A program made the position numbers and the translations under genes. Below are positions 16,177 to 22,753 of a stretch of DNA of 22,753 bases, one piece after another (within the stretch, counting starts at the first letter, position 1; the number at the start of each line of letters is the position of its first letter). The notes beneath the pieces are model-generated. The model had not been told where the DNA came from and did no database searches. It was given only the letters and a program-made list of their open reading frames with translations. The DNA is from Chrysochromulina tobinii (lineage: Eukaryota > Haptophyta > Prymnesiales > Chrysochromulinaceae). The stretch spans positions 1 through 22,753 of the forward strand of contig JWZX01002807.1 of NCBI GenBank assembly GCA_001275005.1, read 5' to 3'.

Positions 16177-18062
16177 ATGGACGTGCACGACGACTTCCTC
16201 GAGCAACTTGCTGAGGCTGAGAGTCGAGACGCGTCTCGACGCTCGAACGCATCGACGGCTTCCTCGAAGAAGTCGGCGGCTTCCTCGAAGCAGAGCGGCT
16301 CGTCCAGCGCGTCCGCCCAGGCTGAGATGCCATCTCATCGACAAGGCACGCCGGCAAAGGCTGCCGCCAAGGCTCGCGGCGGCGCCACGCCGAACAAGGG
16401 CGCGCTCAAGGAGAGCAATGGCAAAAGTACACCCGCTTCAGTGGCCAAGGCGGCCAAGGCCGCTCCAGCGAGTGCCGCCAAGCCCGACGCTAAGCAGGCT
16501 GGCATTGCTGCCAACAAGGTCGAGAAGGAGATCACCGAGTTTGGCTTCAAGTCACTCGGACCGATCGCAGCGGGCGCATTCTCGACCATTTTGAAGGCGA
16601 AGCATGTGGCGAGTGGCAACGAGGTGGCTGTCAAGTCCTTCTTGCGCACCACGGGCGAACAGCAGGAGGAGCACGAGCGTGAGATGGACATCCTGCGGAA
16701 GCTCTCGGGCACGGCGCACGCGCACATCGCGAACCTGCTCGGCGAGTACGAGACGCCGTCAGCGATCATTGCGATCCTCTATCTGTGCAATGGGGGCAGC
16801 CTCAAGGCCTACCTGGGCAAGCTTGCCAAAAAGCAGTTGGCGATGGTCGAGCCGATGGCCGCCGTCGTCACCGCACAGATCGCCTCTGCGCTTCAATTTC
16901 TGCACGGCGTAGGCATCGCGCACCGCGGTAAGCGCGCGCGTGGGCGGCGAGACATGGTCATTCGCTGTGCCTTTCCTACTTGTTTTCCGCCCTCCCTCTC
17001 TCATCGGTTTCTGGTCGAGTCCCGCCGCTGCGCATAGACATCAAGCCGGCCAATGTTCTCTACGATGGTCAGCGCTGGCGGCTGTGCGACTTTGGCTTTG
17101 CGATCGAGTGCGGCGACAAGCGGCTCAAGAAGCCGTGCGGTACGCTTCAGTACTCGGCGCCCGAGATCCTCACCATCGGCACCAATGGAGATGGGGGATA
17201 CCTGGGCCCCCCAGTCGACCTGTGGGCATTTGGGTGCCTCGTGTACGAGATGCGTCTCGGGCGCTCGGCGTTCGTCTCTCCCGACGTCGAGACTCTCAAG
17301 CTGCGCATCAAGAATGGGTTCAAGGGCGGCTCGGAGAACCACCCGTGGCTGCCGCACATGACGAAGCCCTACCGGGCGCTTGTCATGGCGCTCCTTGAGC
17401 GCGAGCCTGACAAGCGGCTGAGCGCGGAAAAGGTGGTGACGCACAAGTGGATTACGACGCACGTTGAGCCAAACACCGCTGGTGGCGAGGACGGCATTGC
17501 GGCCGCGTCGGGTGGGCATGCTGGGGAGACTGTGCCCTCGCCGCCCTGGTGGTGTGACGTGGCAGGGGAGGGCTGCCTGCGTCCCACCGAGCCGAAGCGC
17601 ATCGATGAGTATTCCGGTAACCACCGCTGCTGGCATCTGAACCAAACGTACATGGTCTGCGAGGTGTGCTACCGTGCAGGGCGCGCGACTGTGCCGTATG
17701 ATGAGCTCGTCGAGCTGCCAACGGCCGGGGCGGCCGCCGCGGCCGCCGCGGAGGCCGCGGCGACGAAGGCAGAGGCAGAGGCACAGGCCGAGGCGGCCTC
17801 CACCGCCGCGGCGGTGGAGGCGGCTGCCAAGGCCTCCGCCTTGGAGATCGAGCTGGCGGCCCTCAAGGCGAAGCACCAAGCGGGCTCGCGCCTCGAAGCG
17901 GTACTAATGGAGCTCGATGAGGAGCGCGGCAAGAACATGGTCGCCCAGGCCGCGCTGCGCTCCGTTCAGCATCTCCTCGAGGAGGGTGAGGTCGAGGCTG
18001 CGAAGGAGGAGGTGGCCAAGATTGTGCCGGCGCCCAGCGACGACACAGGGGAAGAAAGCTGA
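16177..18062 (+). CDS. Ser/Thr protein kinase with C-terminal Cys/His-rich segment and coiled coil
   Basis: Two exons, 16177-16927 and 17038-18062, 591 residues; the intron splits the Asp codon of HRD. Residues 1-118 are a Ser/Ala/Lys-rich tail. Kinase domain ~122-390: Gly-rich loop LGPIAAGAFST (127-136), VAVK (Lys153), Glu in EHEREMDIL, HRDIKPANVLYD (249-260), DFG (268-270), APE (291-293), DLWAFGCLVYEM (311-322) and the closing Arg of DKRLSAEKVVTHKWI. All catalytic residues are present, so it should be active. After it comes WWCDVAGEGC (421-430) ... NHRCWHLNQTYMVCEVC (445-461), a pattern of five Cys and a His that may bind zinc. An Ala/Glu-rich coiled coil (~482-580) ends the protein. The subfamily is unclear (NEK/PLK/CAMK-like at best), and so is the substrate. 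Confidence 0.9.
16928..17037 (+). other. Kinase intron (conventional type)
   Basis: 110 bp, donor GTAAGC, acceptor CGCATAG, phase 1. A clear polypyrimidine tract (CCTTTCCTACTTGTTTTCC and CCCTCCCTCTCTC). No direct repeat at the junctions and no 10-bp units. Removal joins CACCGC-G to AC-ATCAAG, giving the invariant HRDIKPAN, so the boundaries are secure. Confidence 0.95.
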
Positions 18063-19075
18063 GAGAATACTTCGACGCTGAGGAGTGCTGGCGTCCTTGG
18101 CGCTCTTTCTCAAGGGGCTTGCGAGACGCATCTCGATCCATTTTAATAGTGTGCCTGTGCGCCAGCGTGCCTGCCAGGCGTGGAGCCCGGCCGAGTGTCC
18201 GGCAAGAAGAAGGTCGAGTACTCGCTACCGGGCACAGCGCACAGCACGGCACGGGTCGCGAGAGTGTTTTCCATGCTGTGTCTCTGTGTGATCTCTGTGT
18301 GTGCGCATACCGTCGACCGTCGTGTCTCGCTTCGTGCGATTCCGGTATCCGGTTACGAACGATTCCATCGACGCATCGTATATCACATCCGCGCGCCGCG
18401 CACATGCATCCGATGCTCGCGGGATCCCTCTTCCCTGCGGGCCCGCGATGGCGTGTTGCGGCGTCCTATCCGTCCGCACCGCACCAGCCGCGCATCGGAG
18501 ACCTACGCAATGCCAATGCGCAATGGCGCTCCCGATGCACCGGGCGCTGAAGTCCTGTGAAGTGTGAGTGAAGTGTCGATCATTGTGTGAAATTCATGCG
18601 TGGGAGTAGCCGCACATCCGACAGCTGGCCGTCCGGCTCTCGCCCGATAAGGAAGCGGCGATCCCGGCAAAGGAACGGCGCCGATCGCCACGTCGCTTCG
18701 CGGGGCCCAGTGGGGCGCCGGTGCCCCCCATCTACCGTGTGAACGACAGTGCGGTGCTCCGCTACTTTCGCAGACCTCGTCTTCCACTTTGGCGCGTTAC
18801 TCTCTGATGGCTGTACCCCACATGTATGTTGTAGATGCGGAGTAAGGTAAAGTTCATGAGTCGTGTATCGCCGGACGCCGCCGCCGGGGGAGATTATCCT
18901 CGCCTGCCCTGTTACCTTCGCTCTTTCCCTTACCTTTTCGCCTTGTCATTCGTGACTGCTCGCATGGATCATTGCTCAACCTGACACCCACTCAGCATCG
19001 AACCAGCAGTGAGTGGGCTGTAGCGCAGCGTGGCGTGGCGTGCTGCGTGCTGTGGGCGTTCGGTTCGACCCCGTT
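18063..19075. other. 1-kb convergent intergenic region
   Basis: Lies between the kinase and O-FucT stop codons. ORFs here are short, Arg/Ser-rich and show no motif. I see GT-rich low complexity (CTCTGTGTGATCTCTGTGTGTG near 18281-18303), a doubled GTGAAGTGT-like motif (18557-18578) and a pyrimidine-rich stretch near 18895-18945. No tRNA, rRNA or mobile-element ends that I can support. Confidence 0.5.
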
Positions 19076-20141
19076 TCAACACCCGCGCCCACAGATTTCA
19101 AGCGAGCCAACGTCGCCATCGACTCGAAGCGGGTGTAAGCACCCGTCCGGATCAACCACGCGCAAATCTGTCTTGGACTCGTTTGGAGGAGGTAGCTGAA
19201 TGGTGGGATAGGCTATGGAGTTCCCCTTCTTAAACAGGCGGCCGCAATCATAGCAATAGCTGCGGCAGTCCGCACAATTCGTTGCTGATCGGATAGCGGC
19301 GACGCCCCCGGAAAATGTGGAGTAGGAGTTGCCGTAAAACCCAGCCGGCGCTTGCGCCGCGGCAAACATCTCGAGAGCCGCGCGCACCGTGTATGTGAGC
19401 GTCTTGTTCAGAGGGAGCTTCGTCGTCCGCGACCCAAATTCCGACCAGTGCACCTTTGGGCTTCGCTTATTCATTAGGTCCTCGGCATACAAGAGCAGGG
19501 TCCCACTCGAAAGTGCGTCTACACGTGATCGATTCGTGATGATGGCTATCTCCGTGGGCGTGAAGCAGCGACGTGGCCTCAACTGCTTGCGACAGTAGTT
19601 GGCAAGGAACATCCAGTCGGTTTCGATGCGCAGATGAACTGCAGCCCAGTTGGCTCCCAGGCGCCCTTCGATGGTGCGTATGGAGTTGGCCAACGGCTTA
19701 GCCACAATTCTACCAGGCTTTAGCGCGGAGTGCACCGCAGGCATGGGTTTGGGAAGCATCGTGTGGTTTCCGTGCACATTAGCTTGAGGCTTGCTCTTGC
19801 CGACAGCATGCACGCTGAGCTTCCGATAAGTTGCTCCTTTGGGCAAATGCTCGACCACCTTGCATTGTGAACCACCCGTAATCCCGACCGACGTGTCGTG
19901 CAAAATGATCCACGTCGAAGATGTCGCCGAAGGCGTGGCTCGAGTTGTCGAACCTGTCTCCGTGCGGACGGTAGATGAAGAAGTTTGCGCCGGTCGTGAA
20001 TCGTGGCAACACGAGTGTTTCTGTTGCATCATAACAGACATCGCGCACGAGCTGTGCGACGTTGGATACCATGTTGTTGAGCCCTCCTTGCAGCGGATGA
20101 GGAAACATGGCGTACGACGGGGGTGCATTATCGGCTCCCAT
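19076..20141 (-). CDS. O-fucosyltransferase-like protein, frame interrupted once
   Basis: Two frames carry one family. Frame 1 (20141 down to 19893): MFPHPLQGGLNNMVSNVAQ, TLVLPRF and FGDIFDVDHF, the N-terminal pattern of GDP-fucose protein O-fucosyltransferases (GGLNN, LVLP, D-FD-HF). Frame 2 (19858 down to 19076): VVEHLPKGATYRKLSV, WAAVHLRIETDW with the HLR signature (158-160), CFTPTEIAII and FYGNSYSTFSGGVAAIR (257-273), the C-terminal motifs. A 34-nt GT-AG removal (19859-19892) joins them into 343 residues; otherwise a 1-nt frameshift separates them. If functional it would transfer fucose (or a related sugar) to protein or glycan in the secretory pathway. No signal peptide is seen, so an upstream exon may be missing. 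A Cys cluster (CADCRSYCYDC) follows the last motif. It is divergent from the coiled-coil gene. Confidence 0.7.
19859..19892 (-). other. Candidate 34-nt mini-intron or frameshift site
   Basis: Begins GTCGGTCGGG and ends CAATGCAAG on the coding strand. Removing it gives FDVDHFARH-VVEHLPKG, a natural O-FucT spacing. 34 nt is very short for a spliceosomal intron, so a one-base insertion, a sequencing error or a pseudogene are real alternatives. Confidence 0.4.
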
Positions 20142-20429
20142 CGCCACTCAGCACACACGTTTTCCGTTCTTTGTTGAGAAAAGTTGCGGAATTTACATCC
20201 CGACTTTGGTTGGACGCGATAAGTCGTACGCTCGTACATGTACCGGTAAAAAGTGTCTTTTTACGGAAATTTCCGGGAACGGCACATGTAACGACCCGCG
20301 AGTAACCGGCGCCCGAAACGGTCACTTTTTGGTTCCTGCGCCCCGGTGCGCGGTGCTTGCCTCTCCGCGGAACCGGGCCATCCCCAAGTGTGCTGTGAGC
20401 TACGACCGCAAAACGAGCGACACCACGCG
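20142..20429. promoter_or_regulatory. Divergent promoter, O-FucT / coiled-coil gene, with palindromic CTTTTTAC motif
   Basis: 288 bp between opposite ATGs. 20243-20266 reads CCGGTAAAAAG TGT CTTTTTACGG: perfect 8-bp arms GTAAAAAG / CTTTTTAC with a 3-nt spacer, extended by CCG/CGG with one bulged G. One arm matches the CTTTTTACCGGTAC end of the element at 918-946, and the other matches GTGTCTTTTTAC. A 10-bp palindrome GGAAATTTCC follows at 20265-20274. The arm facing O-FucT ends about 100 nt from its ATG. Confidence 0.6.
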
Positions 20430-22472
20430 ATGCTTTCTGGCGAGGCGACGGAGGCTTTGGCGGCCGCAAAGCCTGATGGGGCCGAAGTGGCGCAGCGTGC
20501 AATGAAGGACGAGGCCTTTCGCAACAGGATGAGACTGAAGATCGAGGACCAAGAGTCGCTTGCATCGCGCATGGCACAGCGGCGGCTGGACAGCGCGCGG
20601 AAGCGCGAGCTGGCCATGGAGAGCAACCGAACGGCTCGAGAAGCCGAAGGAGCTCCAACGCCTCCAGGTGAAGTGTCTGAAGTGTCAGAGCTTCGGACGG
20701 AGCAGCCGGTGAGCAGGAACGTAAGAGCGCCGGTCGCCGTGATGCGTGACGACGAGGAAGCGATGGCGCAGTATGAGACCGATATGCGCGCGTGGCGCGA
20801 GGCTAAGACGCTCGCCCTGATCGAGCAGGCCAGGGAGGAGGAGAAGAAGCGTGAAGCGAGACAGCTGGAGGAGGAGCAGCGCGAGCAGGCGCGTCTGGCG
20901 GCACAGACGGCGAGGAAGCAAGCCCTCGAGGAGTTGCGCGAGCAGCAGCGAGCCGCCGCCGAGGCCGAACGCCTCGCCAAAGAGAAGGATGAGGACGAGG
21001 CGCGCAACGCCAATTTCCAGCAGGCGCAGGAGGCCGCCGAGGCGAAGCGAGAGGAGCGGCTGCAGTTTACACGCTCCATTGTGGCGGAGCGTGACGAGCT
21101 CGAGGCGCAGTTCCGCGCCAAGGCCCGCGCCGAGGCTGAGGCGGCATGGGAGGCGGCCCGTGCCGCCAAGACGACGCGCGAGACGATCGACAGGCACGCC
21201 GAGGCCAGGAGCGAGGCGGAGCGGCTGGAGCGGTACGCGGCGCAAAAGGCGGCGTGGGTGGCGTCTGTGGAAGAGCGAATTGCAAAGGCGATCATCGACC
21301 AGCATAGGGCGGCGCAGATCGATGTTGAGCGCGAGCAGCGGTTCGGGGAGCAGAAGGCGGCATGGCAAGCGGCGAATGAGGAGCGCATCCAGGCGGTCGC
21401 GGCGCTCGTGCAGAGCCGCAACGAGCTCGAGGCCGAGGTTCGCGCCAAGACCGAGGAGGCAGTCAAGGCGGCGTTTACGCAGCAGCTGGAGGAGCGTGTC
21501 AAGGCCGCGGCCGCGGCCGTGCAGAGCCGCAACGAGCTCGAGGCCGAAGCGCGTGCCAAGCTGCATGAGGCGCAGCAGGCAGCATGGGCAGAGGAGCTCA
21601 AGGCGCGCGAGGCGCGTCAGGTGATTGACAAGGGCGCACAGGCGGAGAAGGACGCGGACTTGCAGCGGCGGCAGGCGGAAATCATGGCGAGGTCGATGGC
21701 GGAGGCCGAGATGTACAGGGAGGAGCTCAGGGTGGAGAGGGAGAGGAAGGACCAGTTGGAGGCGGAGGCCCGCGAAAAGCTGAGGGAGGCAGAGGCGGCG
21801 GCGTGGGAGGCGGAGTTGCAGATGCGCGTGGAGCGTGAGCGTGCGGGTCGCGAGGCGCGTGAACAGCTCTCCGAGCAGTGGAGCGCTGTGAAGGAGGCTG
21901 AGCGCGTCGTCGCGCACGCGAAGCAGCAGAGTCGGCATGAGGCCGCACGAGCGGAGACGGAGCAGCGCGAGAAGGAGCGAAAGGCGAACTTCCAGCAGGC
22001 CCAGAAGCTGCAGGGGGCGACCTTTAGCGAGCAGCTCGAGGCACGGATGAAGCAGGCCCAGGCATCCCTCGAGGCGCTCGCGCTCAAAGAGGCTGACGCC
22101 GAGAACAAGCTCGCGTCGGAGCGGAGGGAGGTGGAGACGGACGAGTACCTCAAGCGCAAGCAGCGTGAGCATAGGCTCAACGGCAAGTCCTTTGGGTGCC
22201 CGGGAATGGTCGAGCTGCTCAAAGCGACGTTTGAGGATGAGGTGATTGCCCTCTCGGAGCCGGTCGTGGCCGTGGCGTTCCGTTTCATCAAGGAGCATGA
22301 GCTCAAGGCCGCCAAGGACATCAAGCGCTTCAAGCTGACCGAGGCCTTTAGCGCTCGACTGCCTGGGCTCGATGCGGCGGGTGCGAAGCGCCTCAGCAAG
22401 ACGCTCGAGGAGATGTCCGAGATGAAGGAGGCGATGCGCTCCGCCTTCTTTGGGCAGCGCGGCGTGCGATGA
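20430..22472 (+). CDS. Long coiled-coil protein of unknown function
   Basis: 680 residues from ATG 20430; the frame is open upstream without a better start. Residues ~100-600 are almost pure Glu/Lys/Arg/Ala/Gln heptads, a very long coiled coil. Internal repetition is visible: VQSRNELEAE recurs 37 residues apart with 29 identical nt (21408-21436 and 21519-21547), and ANFQQAQ occurs near both ends of the coil. No motor, kinase or membrane domain. The last ~95 residues are less charged (GKSFGCPGMVELLKATFEDEVIALSEPVVAVAFRFI...) and may form a small helical domain. Such proteins are usually structural (cytoskeleton, basal body, scaffold); that is inference. I do not recognise the family. The large antisense ORF over this gene is a composition artefact. 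Confidence 0.75.
   Translation: MLSGEATEALAAAKPDGAEVAQRAMKDEAFRNRMRLKIEDQESLASRMAQRRLDSARKRELAMESNRTAREAEGAPTPPGEVSEVSELRTEQPVSRNVRAPVAVMRDDEEAMAQYETDMRAWREAKTLALIEQAREEEKKREARQLEEEQREQARLAAQTARKQALEELREQQRAAAEAERLAKEKDEDEARNANFQQAQEAAEAKREERLQFTRSIVAERDELEAQFRAKARAEAEAAWEAARAAKTTRETIDRHAEARSEAERLERYAAQKAAWVASVEERIAKAIIDQHRAAQIDVEREQRFGEQKAAWQAANEERIQAVAALVQSRNELEAEVRAKTEEAVKAAFTQQLEERVKAAAAAVQSRNELEAEARAKLHEAQQAAWAEELKAREARQVIDKGAQAEKDADLQRRQAEIMARSMAEAEMYREELRVERERKDQLEAEAREKLREAEAAAWEAELQMRVERERAGREAREQLSEQWSAVKEAERVVAHAKQQSRHEAARAETEQREKERKANFQQAQKLQGATFSEQLEARMKQAQASLEALALKEADAENKLASERREVETDEYLKRKQREHRLNGKSFGCPGMVELLKATFEDEVIALSEPVVAVAFRFIKEHELKAAKDIKRFKLTEAFSARLPGLDAAGAKRLSKTLEEMSEMKEAMRSAFFGQRGVR
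21408..21547 (+). repeat. Internal direct repeat in coiled-coil gene
   Basis: 29 identical nt at 21408-21436 and 21519-21547, 111 nt (37 codons) apart, in frame. Shows growth of the coil by unit duplication. Confidence 0.8.
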
Positions 22473-22753
22473 GGCATCGATGGATGAGACTGAGACAGTC
22501 ACAGCGAGACACACACACACACAACACACACACTATCTGAACAAGCTCCCGATCTCACCGCGGACCTGCCCTGGTACCGCGTCTAACCATGTGGCGGTGC
22601 GTGGTGTGTTGATTGGGGTGACTGTTCATAGGTCATATGGTCATAGCGCGCTCTATTGTGGTACGGGGGAGTGTGTGTTGTTGCATGGGTGGTTTGTTTG
22701 TCCATGAGTGTCTTTTGTAGTGAACCCACCGCGAAGGGGGGGGGGGGGGGGAA
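22473..22753. other. 3' flank with CA microsatellite and terminal poly-G
   Basis: 281 bp after the coiled-coil stop. An (AC)n run with one break lies at 22509-22533. A run of 16 G occupies 22736-22751 at the window edge. No gene supported. Confidence 0.7.

Noticed and set aside
18119-18550. 143-residue ORF in the 1-kb convergent gap
   Set aside because: Arg/Ser/Ala-rich, no motif, overlapping similar ORFs in other frames; no support as a gene.
19013-19092. tRNA-like signals: A-box-like TAGCGCAGCGTGG and B-box-like GGTTCGACC with a distant GTGGGC/GCCCAC pairing
   Set aside because: The T-stem cannot form around the GTTCGA loop (only three pairs) and the acceptor arm does not pair at the required spacing. 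No tRNA fold.
20668-20705. GTGAAGTGTCTGAAGTGTCAG, resembling the ~10-bp intron units, in the coiled-coil gene
   Set aside because: No acceptor gives a plausible in-frame intron of reasonable length; the frame is open through it. Kept as coding.
20685-22529. 614-residue antisense ORF over the coiled-coil gene
   Set aside because: Leu/Arg-rich with no motif; it mirrors GAG/GCG-rich codons of the sense coiled coil.

Overview
The window looks like a piece of a compact, GC-rich nuclear genome from a unicellular eukaryote. The evidence is eukaryote-only gene families (DNA polymerase eta, DGAT2-type acyltransferase, CAF16-like ABC ATPase, PP2C, MORN protein, O-fucosyltransferase), GT-AG introns, and alternating gene orientation without operons. 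A microalga, perhaps a haptophyte or related protist, is my best guess from the mix of lipid, glycan and MORN genes and the low-complexity insertions. That assignment is inference.

Layout: 1-864 is the 3' part of a RING-finger protein, open at the left edge. 1032-2177 (+) is a GT34-like glycosyltransferase. 2706-4733 (-) is a DEAD-box RNA helicase. 5045-8039 (+) is a DNA polymerase eta with two ubiquitin-type zinc fingers. 8269-10050 (+) is a putatively lipidated protein with an N-terminal TIR/HET-like domain and ten MORN repeats. 10510-11838 (+) is a PP2C phosphatase. 12156-13265 (+) is a DGAT2-family acyltransferase. 13740-16023 (-) is a CAF16-like ABC ATPase. 16177-18062 (+) is a Ser/Thr kinase. 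19076-20141 (-) is an O-fucosyltransferase-like protein with a frame break. 20430-22472 (+) is a long coiled-coil protein. Helicase/Pol eta, ABC/kinase and O-FucT/coiled-coil are divergent pairs sharing 150-310 bp. GT34/helicase, DGAT2/ABC and kinase/O-FucT are convergent.

The most interesting signal is in the introns. Four introns in three unrelated genes (Pol eta x2, DGAT2, ABC ATPase) consist largely of degenerate 10-11 bp repeat units with a core like TGAGTGCC, always in sense orientation. Each is bounded by a short direct repeat (13, 8, 7 and 6 nt) whose spacing equals the intron length, so splicing restores one copy. This is the expected trace of intron gain by insertion or duplication (introner-like). 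The kinase intron has none of these traits and serves as an internal contrast. A second signal is a 29-bp sequence present as two exact copies in opposite orientation (918-946 and 16092-16120), with a related palindromic version at 20243-20266. All three lie shortly upstream of gene starts.

The genes do not form a pathway. They are a sample of housekeeping and signalling functions: RNA processing, translesion synthesis, lipid synthesis, glycosylation and phospho-signalling.
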